This document shows positions 1 through 8,192 of a stretch of 64,000 bases of DNA, in pieces. Position 1 is the stretch's first letter; each line of letters opens with the position of its first letter. Source of the DNA: an uncultured Pseudomonadota bacterium (GTDB lineage: Bacteria; Pseudomonadota; Gammaproteobacteria; Steroidobacterales; Steroidobacteraceae). A program made the position numbers and the translations under genes. Location: NCBI GenBank assembly GCA_902826635.1, contig CADEFQ010000011.1:1-64000 (forward strand). Direction: 5' to 3'. The notes beneath the pieces were generated by a model that ran no database searches, had not been told where the DNA came from, and worked only from the letters and a program-made list of their open reading frames with translations.

Positions 1-931
1 GCCCATCAGCGCTCTGCGCCTCCGGGGAAACAACCTCTTGAAGCTCCACAGCTAGGTCATGGTACTGGCCGAAGTTCGATGGCTTAAACAGTCGAGTCCC
101 GCGAAAGTAGTGAATTGAATCGCCACGCGTATAGCGAATCTTGGCGTTCGCATTTGGGCTCGGAGCGCTTTGACTGAAGTCCGGGTGAATTACGCCGTAG
201 TCACCAAACGCAAGAGTTCCTGACGTTCCTAATTGCGCCTGAATCTGAGCCCACAAGAGCAACTCTTGCCGGAGCACCGCGAAAGTTCCATTCACTGGGA
301 CTGGGGCAACAGTCTTGAGAGCGCTTGATCCAGCAATCGCAATAGCTCTTGGCTTAAAGCCATTTGGCCGAATAGCTAGAAAGCCCTGCGTTAGCGCGAA
401 TAGCCGTGCCGGTTTGGTGTCCCCGACATACCGAAGGTCAATAACGACATCAACCGATTCGCCTGCCAATTTCATCTGCGCTGAGCGCTCAATGATGTCG
501 CTCCACGATTGTTCCGCCTGATCGTCAAGGTCCTCGATATCTACCCGGAAGCAGAATCCCGTACCGAGTTGCCTTGCGACTGACCCGAGATCACCCCAAA
601 GCGATTCGTTCCGCTGAAACCCATATGTTGGGATGACGCTCAAGCCAGCCGCAGCTACCAGTCGGAAACCTTCGACAGTCGCGTTGACTCCGCTGGCGAC
701 AGACGCATCAGGAAGGAATGAATAGAGATCTACGTACGGCGCTACCGGCCATTTGAACTGAACAAGTTTGGCTAGTAACGCGCGAAGAACCGCGTCGGAA
801 TCGCTTGATCCGTACTCGGCGAGCTCTAGGAGCGGACGAATTGCGTTTCGCTTCGACGGATCGACATCGCCCAACGACGCAATGTCATTCCGCTTCGCTT
901 TAACGATGGGCACATAAATCGCCGCGTTCAT
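1..931 (-). CDS. Beta family protein (PF14350-like), 3' end outside window
   Basis: The reading frame opens at the ATG complementary to 929-931 and stays open to base 1, giving about 310 residues without a stop. The C-terminus lies outside the window. The N-terminus (MNAAIYVPIVKAKRNDI) matches the YvPilkaKxgE start typical of the 'beta family protein' group. A later stretch with FGDYGVIHPDF, then KIRYTRGD and YFRGTRLF, is also family-like. The biochemical role of this family is not established; members are often annotated near ImmA/IrrE-type genes and in defence or mobile regions. The start lies 8 bases after the stop of the HigA-ImmA gene, so the two are probably co-transcribed. Base composition is far less GC-rich than the rest of the window, which suggests transfer. 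Family assignment is by pattern memory, without a search. Confidence 0.72.
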   Translation of the reverse strand, partial: MNAAIYVPIVKAKRNDIASLGDVDPSKRNAIRPLLELAEYGSSDSDAVLRALLAKLVQFKWPVAPYVDLYSFLPDASVASGVNATVEGFRLVAAAGLSVIPTYGFQRNESLWGDLGSVARQLGTGFCFRVDIEDLDDQAEQSWSDIIERSAQMKLAGESVDVVIDLRYVGDTKPARLFALTQGFLAIRPNGFKPRAIAIAGSSALKTVAPVPVNGTFAVLRQELLLWAQIQAQLGTSGTLAFGDYGVIHPDFSQSAPSPNANAKIRYTRGDSIHYFRGTRLFKPSNFGQYHDLAVELQEVVSPEAQSADG

Positions 932-939
932 TATGTCAC

Positions 940-2163
940 CTAACTAAATGTCACTTCCGGAAACAGCCGCCGAACACTTCCAGACCCTAGCATGTTGGTA
1001 AACGTCCTGTAATTCCCGCTTTCAAAGTGGAGCCGCCCAACAACAATGGCGGGGTGAATACGCAGGTCTGCCGCCAGCTCCTGAATCGAATCACGAGTTG
1101 GGCTCAGAAAGGCTTTACTACGCCGCCAAATCGCCCGCGGAATGAAGGCATCCCGCGCGAGCCGATTGGCTTCCTTCTCGCGGTACTCGTCGCTCTCCGT
1201 ATGCTCGAGGCGATCCACAAACGCTTCTCGAGCCGAGGACACGTGCTTCCACAGGTGAACGCATTCGTGCAACAACGTAAACCAAAATGTATCGAGCCGA
1301 TCAAAGCGAATCGACAACCCAATCACCGCTCGCTGCTTTTCCGTCAGCAGCGCCACCCCATCTAGCTGCGTCCTCGGAAGAGCAGGTTCCACAATGAGAG
1401 TAATCCCCGCTTTGGCGAGAAACTCTCTGGCAAGCAAAGGGCCTTCGTCGAAGTAGCTCAGCCGCGCCAAATCACGCAGCACGTCGGCCGAAAAGCGGTC
1501 GGCTGTGAAGACCGGTGTTTCGGTGGCAGTCGGTTTCGCGCGTGAGAGTACGCGTCCAGTCCAGGCAAGAATCGAATACCGGTTCTCGTCCGTCAGGCCT
1601 TCACCATGCAATCGACGACGGTAGAGAGCGAACGCTGGTTCCGCAGTAATTGCCGAGAAGAATTCCTTTACGCGCTGTTCCGCCGGCCGGTCATTTACGC
1701 CTTTGATTCCGCTAAACCACCCGCGCCGTTCCATCTCCTTCGTCGGAAACTTCGTCCAGTCGATGTCATTGTCGGGCTCCAACCTACCGGACTCCTCAGG
1801 CGCTGATTCGCCCACAAGCGTCTTTGCTGGAATCCCAAGAGCATTTGAGAGTGCTCGAATCATCTGCACGGTCAGTGGACGCTTCCCCGCCAGAACCTCC
1901 GAGACCCGACTTCTGCTGCCCAATAGTGGAACAAGATCAGCTTGGCGGAGCCCCTGTTCCTCCATCCGAAAGCGAATTGCGCTAACAGGGTTCGGCGCCT
2001 CGATTGGGAAGACGCGCTTTTCGTAATTCTCGATTAGGAGGCTCAGCAGCTCAAGCCGCTCAGCCTCTGGAGTGCCGACTGCAGGATCGCGAGCAACAAG
2101 GTTCTCGACCACCGCGAGAATGGCTTCGTATTGGTCATCGCTCTTTATAACTTTGTAATCCAT
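940..2163 (-). CDS. higA: HigA-type antitoxin fused to ImmA/IrrE metallopeptidase
   Basis: The protein has 407 residues. Residues 1-60 resemble the HigA N-terminus, ending in YEKRVFPIEAPNPVSAI. Residues 62-118 form an XRE/HigA helix-turn-helix (LGSRSRVSEVLAGKRPLT). Residues about 240-400 form an ImmA/IrrE zinc-peptidase domain with HECVH at 299-303 as the HExxH motif and a likely third ligand, E331, in KEANRLARDAF. The ATG at 2161-2163 was chosen because it begins the HigA-like sequence; the frame upstream codes for nothing recognisable. The toxin gene ends 8 bases upstream. Inferred role: bind and neutralise the HigB-type toxin and repress the operon. In known ImmA/IrrE proteins the peptidase cleaves a partner repressor, so here the domain might control antitoxin stability; that is speculation. 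Low GC compared with neighbours. Confidence 0.85.
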   Translation of the reverse strand: MDYKVIKSDDQYEAILAVVENLVARDPAVGTPEAERLELLSLLIENYEKRVFPIEAPNPVSAIRFRMEEQGLRQADLVPLLGSRSRVSEVLAGKRPLTVQMIRALSNALGIPAKTLVGESAPEESGRLEPDNDIDWTKFPTKEMERRGWFSGIKGVNDRPAEQRVKEFFSAITAEPAFALYRRRLHGEGLTDENRYSILAWTGRVLSRAKPTATETPVFTADRFSADVLRDLARLSYFDEGPLLAREFLAKAGITLIVEPALPRTQLDGVALLTEKQRAVIGLSIRFDRLDTFWFTLLHECVHLWKHVSSAREAFVDRLEHTESDEYREKEANRLARDAFIPRAIWRRSKAFLSPTRDSIQELAADLRIHPAIVVGRLHFESGNYRTFTNMLGSGSVRRLFPEVTFS

Positions 2164-2171
2164 CTCAAGTT

Positions 2172-2456
2172 TTATCCATGGCGGCGCGTGTACTCGGCGT
2201 GCGTACCGACCCATTTCACAAAAACTATTCCAGCTTGGTAAGCAATCTGTGTTTCGAGTCGGTAACGATTGCCTCGCACGTTGAAGATCACAACGTTGTC
2301 TGCGAGAAAGCTTGCGGCAGAGTACCGAGCCTTGATGTCCCGCGGCGCTCGCCACACGCTGCCTTCTACGTCGTCAACCCAGTTGCTGATCCACTCTCGA
2401 CAGTCGGCGTGCCTCTCAGCGAGCGACAACAGCACTTTCTTTCCGAGTACTTTCAT
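2172..2456 (-). CDS. higB: HigB-type toxin (RelE-fold mRNA interferase)
   Basis: This 94-residue protein has the shape of the HigB_toxin family (PF09907). It contains the W-x-x-P-x-DIK segment (VWRAPRDIKARY), the core VVIFNVRGNRYRLETQIAY and the ending VGTHAEY. Family members are ribosome-dependent mRNA endonucleases that stop growth when the antitoxin is lost. The gene precedes the HigA-ImmA gene by 8 bases in the toxin-first order usual for higBA. The ATG at 2454-2456 gives the usual family length. Two dyads lie just upstream (2498-2538) and may be antitoxin operators. The family call is firm on motif grounds; activity is not tested. Confidence 0.87.
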   Translation of the reverse strand: MKVLGKKVLLSLAERHADCREWISNWVDDVEGSVWRAPRDIKARYSAASFLADNVVIFNVRGNRYRLETQIAYQAGIVFVKWVGTHAEYTRRHG

Positions 2457-2497
2457 GCACAGCGTCCCCGATCATGGCGCGGCCTCCGTGAGTATGT

Positions 2498-2538
2498 TCC
2501 CGTACCGGGATTAAACGAAGTGTTCCATAATTGGGAAC
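2498..2538. promoter_or_regulatory. Candidate HigA operators: two inverted repeats upstream of the toxin gene
   Basis: Two dyads lie 42-82 bases upstream of the toxin start. The first is TCCCG-tac-CGGGA (2498-2510). The second is GTTCC-ataattg-GGAAC (2522-2538). Both have perfect 5-bp arms and similar TTCC/GGAA cores. HigA antitoxins commonly repress their own operon through such sites, so autoregulation is the natural reading. On the minus strand a TTGACT hexamer lies upstream of the second dyad and could be a -35 box, but the -10 is ambiguous. Confidence 0.45.
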
Positions 2539-2721
2539 GTCAGTCAAAGGCATTTTGACGATGACCACCCGGAAGCAGCGCGATGCGCCATTGAATCTCT
2601 ACCGAATGTATCCCGACGCTCTTAGAGCGTTGTCTCTATTACGATTTCTGCTTCGCCGGCGAATATTCAGAATAGTCCTCGGCATGCGGCGGGCAACTTT
2701 CCTCCGGGCGATCAGTCCGCC

Positions 2722-3288
2722 TCACTTCAAGTTCATTGCTTCCAACTTCTGTCGATGTGCATCGATCATTTTCTGAGCCAAGGCCCGCTGCTCCTCTGTC
2801 ACGTCCGCAAACGCAGGAAATTTACTGTCAAAGGCACGCCGTCTTTTCTCCATGGCCGGCATCGAAATACCATCGATCATTCCGTTCACCAGAACCAATT
2901 CGAGTATCGGCTCAAATCCCGGCACTACCTCGCCGGTCTTCATGAATCGATTCAGCAGCCAGAGATACGTGTCCGTTATCTGTAGCCCGAACGATTGAAC
3001 ACTCTCTTGAATCTTCAATTGCGCTTCGAGAAAGTGGCTAATTAGCGCTCCCGCGTCCTCGCGAACATCCGCCAAAAATGGATGCGCCAAATATTCAACC
3101 CTTTCGTTTCCGTTGCCTCCTAGTGCCGCCGCCAATTTTGACTGAATTTCGCATGTCTTTACCTGAGCACCATTGAACTGAGTCTGTCGATCGACTGTTA
3201 TGCCACGAGCTGGTATACGCGTCTCGATTTCACACTCAGTGCGCAGTCGAATGCCTGCCCAGGCAAGCATTCGTCTCACTCTTGACAC
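2722..3288 (-). CDS. Hypothetical protein, 188 residues
   Basis: I do not recognise this protein. It reads as soluble and mixed alpha-helical, with no signal peptide or membrane segment. The C-terminal third is charged and helical (KRRRAFDSKFPAF, then RALAQKMIDAHRQKLEAMN). The start is uncertain: a GTG at 3286-3288 opens the frame and an ATG at 3268-3270 would shorten it by six residues. It lies on the same strand as and 265 bases upstream of the toxin gene, in the same low-GC segment. It may therefore belong to the same acquired block. The frame is coherent and lacks the repetitive Arg/Ala composition of shadow frames. Confidence 0.5.
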   Translation of the reverse strand: MSRVRRMLAWAGIRLRTECEIETRIPARGITVDRQTQFNGAQVKTCEIQSKLAAALGGNGNERVEYLAHPFLADVREDAGALISHFLEAQLKIQESVQSFGLQITDTYLWLLNRFMKTGEVVPGFEPILELVLVNGMIDGISMPAMEKRRRAFDSKFPAFADVTEEQRALAQKMIDAHRQKLEAMNLK

Positions 3289-3719
3289 CCAAGTAGCTGA
3301 GGCGAATTGGGGTTTCTTGCCCTGGGCTGCGATTCCGACGCAACCTAACCTAATGGGAGATTCTTTGCTTTCCTCGCGAATAACGAGGTTCCGTGACGCA
3401 AATCGAAGGGCAAGACAAGCTAAGGGCGGGAGTGATCTGCCAATTGGGTCACATTTCGTGTGCGCGCCACGGCGAGCCGCCCTTGCTTTGAGGACGCGAG
3501 ACGACTGCCACTCAGAGGAGGTGCAAGCGCATCAATGCCTTTGCAGCGGACTTTCCTTGGACCAAGATCCGAGTAGATTTCCGGTAGACGTCAAAGCCTA
3601 GATGACGCGGATTTTTCCTGCAGAAAACTGCACGCCATCAATGAGCCTGCTCGCAACCCAGTGTCTTCCACAAGAAGCTTGGGTCGCGACCCCGCCTACA
3701 CGTGGTTGCCGGCCGGTAA
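3289..3719. other. 431-base intergenic stretch at the low-GC/high-GC boundary
   Basis: No convincing gene, tRNA, integrase remnant or direct repeat was seen here. Short frames on either strand have no family features. The composition shifts from the lower-GC block on the left to the high-GC backbone on the right, starting at msrA. This makes it the likely right edge of an acquired segment, although I could not identify an attachment site. Confidence 0.5.
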
Positions 3720-4358
3720 CTACGCGGATTTATAGGCGACTCCGCAGCCGGAGAGGCCGCAGTAGCCATTCGGATTTTTCGCCAGATACTGCTGGTGGTA
3801 GTCCTCCGCGTAGTAGAAGGTCGGCGCGTCGCGGATCTCCGTCGTGATGGCGCCGCGCCCCGCGGCGGTGAGGCGCTCCTGGTACGTGCGCCTCGAGGCC
3901 TCGGCTGCGCGCCGCTGCGCGTCGCTCGCCGTGTAGATCGCGGAGCGATACTGCGTGCCGACGTCGTTGCCCTGGCGCATGCCCTGCATCGGGTCGTGTG
4001 ACTCCCAGAACGCCTTCAGCAGCGCCTCGTAGCTCGTGACGCGTGGATCGAAGATCACGCGCACGACTTCGGCATGGGCCGTGCGGCCGCTGCACACTTC
4101 CTCATAGGTGGGATTCGGAGTATGGCCGCCCGCATACCCGGCGGCGGTCGAGAAGACGCCGGGCAGTTCCCAGAAGAGCCGCTCGGCGCCCCAGAAGCAG
4201 CCGAGCGCGAACACGGCTTCCTCGAGCGGCGCAGCGAACGGTGGCTGGAGCGGATTGCCGTTGACGAAATGCTCCGCGGGCACCGGCAGTGGCGCCGTGC
4301 GGCCCGGCAGCGCTTCGCTTTCGGTCGGCAGAATGGCGGACTTGCGGAACAGGGGCAT
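3720..4358 (-). CDS. msrA: Peptide-methionine (S)-S-oxide reductase MsrA
   Basis: The 212-residue protein reduces methionine-S-sulfoxide in free or protein-bound form using thioredoxin. The catalytic motif GCFWGAE is at 52-58, with the active cysteine at C54. The family blocks GYAGG, HAEVV, GTQYRS and YHQQYL follow in order. The C-terminus [10 protein letters not shown] supplies cysteines that may act as resolving residues. About 45 extra residues precede the catalytic core, as in the longer E. coli-type MsrA. The ATG at 4356-4358 was chosen because GAGGAGG lies just upstream. It is divergent from the following methyltransferase gene and begins the high-GC backbone. Confidence 0.95.
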   Translation of the reverse strand: MPLFRKSAILPTESEALPGRTAPLPVPAEHFVNGNPLQPPFAAPLEEAVFALGCFWGAERLFWELPGVFSTAAGYAGGHTPNPTYEEVCSGRTAHAEVVRVIFDPRVTSYEALLKAFWESHDPMQGMRQGNDVGTQYRSAIYTASDAQRRAAEASRRTYQERLTAAGRGAITTEIRDAPTFYYAEDYHQQYLAKNPNGYCGLSGCGVAYKSA

Positions 4359-4450
4359 GGCGTCCTCCTCGGGCGTCCTCCTTCGCGATCTTCGAGTCTG
4401 GGGGCGGCCCCTCCGCAACTCAAGGCTCCGTTACAATCCCGCACACCGCC

Positions 4451-5044
4451 ATGACCCGATCCGCCAGCACGCCGCGCCTGCGCCTCACCCTCGGCTACTT
4501 CGTCGCGCTGCTGGTCGCGTCGGCGCTGCTGGCACCGCGCCATCCGCCGGGCGTGGCGCTGCAGATCGTCGCGCTGCTGTGCGTCGCGTTCGCGTGCCTC
4601 GGCCGCATCTGGTGTTCGGTGTTCATCGCGGGCCGCAAGGACACCGCGATCGTCAGCGACGGTCCGTACGCCGTTTCGCGCCATCCGCTCTACTCGCTTT
4701 CATTCGTCGGCGGGCTCGGGCTCGCGCTTGCGACCGGATCCATGACGCTGATCGCCGTCACCGGCGTCGTGCTCGCGATCCTGTTCGGCAGCGCGGCGCG
4801 CCGGGAAGAACGCTGGCTCGGCGAACACCATCGCGAGGCGTGGGCGCGCTACGCGGCGACGACGCGGCGTTGGTGGCCGGATTTCTCAACAGGGTCGCTC
4901 CCCTCCTCGACGCTCGTTCATCCGGCCATCCTGTGGAAAGCCTTCGTCGACGCCGGTGCATTCTTCCTGCTCTACGCGCTGTTGCTCGGCGCGATCGCAT
5001 TGCGCGCCTCGGGCGCGCTACCCACCCTCGCGACCCTGCCGTGA
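4451..5044 (+). CDS. Isoprenylcysteine carboxyl methyltransferase (ICMT/PEMT)-family membrane protein
   Basis: The 197-residue integral membrane protein has several hydrophobic helices (about 12-30, 35-50, 80-105 and 165-190). It has the ICMT/phospholipid-methyltransferase signature GPYAVSRHPLY (71-81) and a downstream EERWL block with the glutamates found in the family SAM site. Family members methylate lipids or isoprenylated cysteines using S-adenosylmethionine, but bacterial substrates are mostly unknown. Its stop overlaps the GTG start of the next kinase-like gene (GTGA), so the two are probably translationally coupled. The N-terminal extension of the longer open frame lies over the msrA promoter and was rejected. 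Confidence 0.8.
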   Translation: MTRSASTPRLRLTLGYFVALLVASALLAPRHPPGVALQIVALLCVAFACLGRIWCSVFIAGRKDTAIVSDGPYAVSRHPLYSLSFVGGLGLALATGSMTLIAVTGVVLAILFGSAARREERWLGEHHREAWARYAATTRRWWPDFSTGSLPSSTLVHPAILWKAFVDAGAFFLLYALLLGAIALRASGALPTLATLP

Positions 5045-5706
5045 CGAGCCCGGCCGTGACCGGGCTCGAACTCAAGCGCGACCACTTCGGCGCGGTCTTT
5101 CTGATGCTGGACGATGCCGGGCAACCGGCGCACGTGTGCCGCGACACCCGCACCGCGCGAATATGGGCGGCGCCGCTCGCGCGCTGGCTCGCCCGCAAGG
5201 AAGCGCGCGCGCTGCGGCGGCTGGACGGAATTTCCTCGGTCCCGCGCCTCCTTTCGCACCGCGCGGGCGTGCTGACCCGCAGCTGGATCGACGGTGCACC
5301 GATGCAGCGCGCGCGCCCCACCGACCCCGCGTACTACCGCGCGGCGTTCGCGCTGCTGCGGCGCCTGCACGTGCGCAAGGTCGTGCACAACGATCTCGCG
5401 AAGGAGCCGAACTGGCTCGTGACGGTGGACGGCGCGCCCGCGCTCGTCGATTTCCAGCTTGCGTGGACGGCGCGGAAGCGCGGGCGGCTGTTTCGCGCGC
5501 TGGCGCACGATGACTTGCGGCATCTTCTGAAGCACAAGCGCACGTATCTGCCGGACCGGCTCACTGCGCGCGAGCGGCGCGTGCTCGCGACGCGCTCAGT
5601 GCCATCGCGCCTGTGGATGCGCACCGGCAAGCGCCTTTATCTTTTTGTCACGCGCCGGATCCTTCACTGGGCGGACCGCGAAGGCGCAGGGGACAGGCGG
5701 TTCTGA
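5041..5706 (+). CDS. Small RIO/lipopolysaccharide-kinase-like protein
   Basis: The 221-residue protein has a minimal protein-kinase-like fold. The catalytic loop is VVHNDLAKEPNWL (about 114-126), with the HND aspartate at D118 and a following asparagine. A DFQLAW motif (about 137-142) takes the place of DFG. This pattern is shared by RIO/ABC1-like and lipopolysaccharide core kinases (Kdo kinase/WaaP clan). The GTG at 5041-5043 overlaps the stop of the membrane methyltransferase, suggesting joint action on an envelope substrate. A lipid or LPS substrate is an inference. The tail is basic (KRLYLFVTRRILHW). Confidence 0.7.
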   Translation: MTSPAVTGLELKRDHFGAVFLMLDDAGQPAHVCRDTRTARIWAAPLARWLARKEARALRRLDGISSVPRLLSHRAGVLTRSWIDGAPMQRARPTDPAYYRAAFALLRRLHVRKVVHNDLAKEPNWLVTVDGAPALVDFQLAWTARKRGRLFRALAHDDLRHLLKHKRTYLPDRLTARERRVLATRSVPSRLWMRTGKRLYLFVTRRILHWADREGAGDRRF

Positions 5707-5721
5707 TACGCTTCGCGCCCG

Positions 5722-5991
5722 ATGGGCATTTCACAACCGCACAATCTCCGGGGTAACCCCGACAGCCGCAACCAGCGTCCGTACGGCCTGCGCGTGAGCC
5801 TTCGCTCAAACGATCCGTTCCGCACGCTCCTCGGCCAGGACTGGAGCAGGACGCACTGGTTCCCGAATGCCGCCGAGCGCGACACGGCGCTCGCGGACAT
5901 GAGCCGCAAGCACGAATACTCGCGCCCCGGCGACACGCCCGCGCTGCGTTTCGAGAAAGTCGAAAAACTCGCGGAAAGCCGCGGCTTCTAG
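5722..5991 (+). CDS. Conserved small hypothetical protein, 89 residues
   Basis: This soluble 89-residue protein resembles a conserved proteobacterial family of unknown function. Recognisable blocks are NPDSRNQRPYGLRV near the N-terminus, a DPFRTLLGQDW segment, and MSRKHEYSRPGD followed by FEKVEK near the C-terminus. It starts 15 bases after the kinase-like gene and could be the last gene of that unit. Its 3' end overlaps the 3' end of the convergent patatin gene by four bases. No catalytic motif is visible. Confidence 0.65.
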   Translation: MGISQPHNLRGNPDSRNQRPYGLRVSLRSNDPFRTLLGQDWSRTHWFPNAAERDTALADMSRKHEYSRPGDTPALRFEKVEKLAESRGF

Positions 5992-8192
5992 AACGACCGC
6001 CCGAGCGACAGGAAATACGCCATGTCGCCGCCGTCGTCGTAGCCGGCACCAAGGTAGAGCGGGCCGAGCCAGCTGTTCACGCCGAAGAACACGCTGAAGT
6101 CGTTGCGGGCGGAGCCGAGGCTGATGTCGCGGCGCCGGTCCCACACGTTGCCGACTTCGTACGCAACGCCGATGTAGGTCGGCAGGTCGAGAATGCCGGT
6201 GCCGCTGCGGCCGATCTGGCGATAGTAAATGGCCCGCGCAATGGCAAAGTGGCGGCCCGCGATCTCGCCGGGCGCAAGGCCCGAGAGATTGAGGAAGCCG
6301 CCGAGCGGAAACAGGTTGCGTACTTCGCCCGGGCCGGAGTCGAGATTGCTGCCGAAGCTTGCCGACAGCACGCCGCGGTGCCGACCGCTGGAACGGGCCA
6401 TCTGCCAATCAACGGTCACGAGGTCGGCGTCCGCGCCCTGGCCCGCCAGGTCGTGCTCGCCGGTCCAGTCGAGAAAAAACGAAGCGCCGCGCCGCGGGAA
6501 GCCCACGTCGTCGAGGCCGTCGTAGGCGATGCGCGCGTAGAACTGTCGCACATCGAATGAATCCGACGGCAGCGTGGGGTCGCCGAGGCGGACGCGAGAT
6601 TCCCCGTCCTCGCGATGCACGCCGGCGCGGATCTCGAAGGAAGACCCGAACTCGCGCCCGACATCAAGGCCGTAGCGCGCGCCTTTCACGCGGTATTCCG
6701 CGAGGCGTCGCCCCGTTGCGTCAAAGAGCGCGACATTGCGCGCCTCGTATTTCGCCTGCGGCAGGACGAACCAGCGACTGCGGTAGGACAGCGGCAGGTA
6801 CACCTCGGTTGCGATGCGGGGCGACTCGCCGACCTGCAGGTCCCAGGTCCATTCGCCGCCGAGCTGGTTCATCTCGGCGAGCACGAATCGTGCGGTCGCG
6901 TTGTAGGCGGAATTGCCCTCGAAATCATCGCCCAGGCTCAACCCGAAACGCATGTAGTTCGGGCCCCAGGAATTGCGCCTCGCAGTGACTTCGAGCCCTT
7001 GCCGCGCCGTGCTGTCCCGCACGACTTGATAGTCGAGCGTTTCGAGATTGCCGAGCCCATAGAGTTCGGTCACGCGCGCGCCGATCGCCTCGCCGTCGAG
7101 CGGCCGGCCCGCGAACTCACCGAACAGGTCGTGGATCGGCCGCGCGTAACGCTCTGAACCCGCGGCGACGCGCACGAAATCGATTTGCGGTGTGCTGCCT
7201 TCCCGCGCCCGCGCGCGCTGCGCGAGCCAGGATCGGTACTCGGGCTCGCGCACCGCGAGGCTCGCGAGGCGCGGTGCGTCGGCGCGAGCCGCCGCGGTTC
7301 CCTTGTCGATCGAGGCCGCGAAATGCCGGAAATCGAACGATGACGCGTTCGCGAGCGCCGGATCGATCAGCACGTCGGCGCCCGACACCGACGCCCGCTG
7401 GATCTCGCTGTTGTGCCTCACGAGAATCGCGATCATCTGGTTCGTGATGATCGGCACGGTGGCGAGCTGGTCGCGATTCAGCAGTGGAAACCCTGCATCG
7501 ACGACGATCAGTACATCGACGCCCATCGAGCGCGCGACGTCGACCGGCAGGTTGTCCGCAAGCCCGCCATCGACGAGCAGCCGCCCCTCGCGCTCGACCG
7601 GCACGAACACGCCGGGCACCGAGAGGCTCGCGCGCATCGCGGTCGTCAGATCGCCGGAGGCGAGCACGACCCGCTCGCCGGACTCGAGGTCGGTCGCGAT
7701 CGCGCGAAAGCGCGTCGGCAACGCGTCGAAGTCGCCGATCGTCGCAACGGGCAGCGTCAGCCTGCGCAGCAGGTCGTTGAGCCTCTGACCCTGCACGAGG
7801 CCCTTCGGCAGGCGAAACTCGCCGCCGTGCAGCCCGAGTGGCAGGCGCACGAGGAAGTTGCGATCTTCTTCCTTGCGGCGAAACGACAGATCGTCGCGCG
7901 GCGGCCGATCGCCGAGGAGCTCTTCCCAGTTCACGGCGCGCAGCGTCGCGTCGATCTCCGCGGCCGAAAGACCGCTCGCATACAGCCCGCCCACCACGGC
8001 GCCCATGCTCGTACCCGCGATCGCATCAATCGGGACGTGCAGCTCTTCGAGCACTTTGAGCACGCCGACATGAGCCGCGCCGCGCGCTCCACCGCCCGAC
8101 AGCACGAGCCCCACGCGCAATCGCGGCTCCGCGGCGGCCGCGATGATCGGCAGGGAAGCGAGCAGCAAGGCAACGAGCCGCGGGAGTTGCAC
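5988..8192 (-). CDS. Patatin-like phospholipase with C-terminal BamA/Omp85 barrel
   Basis: The 734-residue protein starts at a GTG (8190-8192) and has a signal peptide (about 1-21). The patatin domain follows, with oxyanion motif SGGGARG (32-38), nucleophile motif GTSMG (60-64, Ser62) and the DGG aspartate at D208. A short POTRA-like segment with GEAIGARVTELYGLGN sits near 400. The C-terminal half is an Omp85-type beta-barrel ending in LSLGRSF with a terminal phenylalanine, the usual assembly signal. The architecture matches RssA/PlpD-type autotransporters (type Vd), in which the phospholipase A faces outward. Activity and export are inferred from the family. It is divergent from the PQQ dehydrogenase gene across a very short gap. 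Confidence 0.9.
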   Translation of the reverse strand: MQLPRLVALLLASLPIIAAAAEPRLRVGLVLSGGGARGAAHVGVLKVLEELHVPIDAIAGTSMGAVVGGLYASGLSAAEIDATLRAVNWEELLGDRPPRDDLSFRRKEEDRNFLVRLPLGLHGGEFRLPKGLVQGQRLNDLLRRLTLPVATIGDFDALPTRFRAIATDLESGERVVLASGDLTTAMRASLSVPGVFVPVEREGRLLVDGGLADNLPVDVARSMGVDVLIVVDAGFPLLNRDQLATVPIITNQMIAILVRHNSEIQRASVSGADVLIDPALANASSFDFRHFAASIDKGTAAARADAPRLASLAVREPEYRSWLAQRARAREGSTPQIDFVRVAAGSERYARPIHDLFGEFAGRPLDGEAIGARVTELYGLGNLETLDYQVVRDSTARQGLEVTARRNSWGPNYMRFGLSLGDDFEGNSAYNATARFVLAEMNQLGGEWTWDLQVGESPRIATEVYLPLSYRSRWFVLPQAKYEARNVALFDATGRRLAEYRVKGARYGLDVGREFGSSFEIRAGVHREDGESRVRLGDPTLPSDSFDVRQFYARIAYDGLDDVGFPRRGASFFLDWTGEHDLAGQGADADLVTVDWQMARSSGRHRGVLSASFGSNLDSGPGEVRNLFPLGGFLNLSGLAPGEIAGRHFAIARAIYYRQIGRSGTGILDLPTYIGVAYEVGNVWDRRRDISLGSARNDFSVFFGVNSWLGPLYLGAGYDDGGDMAYFLSLGRSF

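Noticed and set aside
315-521. Short plus-strand frame at the left edge
   Set aside because: It lies antisense to the beta family gene, whose reading frame is continuous and has family motifs.
2531-2776. Short plus-strand frame upstream of the toxin operators
   Set aside because: No ribosome site or family features; it covers the operator region and runs into the opposite-strand hypothetical gene.
3289-3719. Possible tRNA or attachment site at the island edge
   Set aside because: No cloverleaf, CCA end or T-loop consensus was found, and no direct repeat with the left part of the window was visible.
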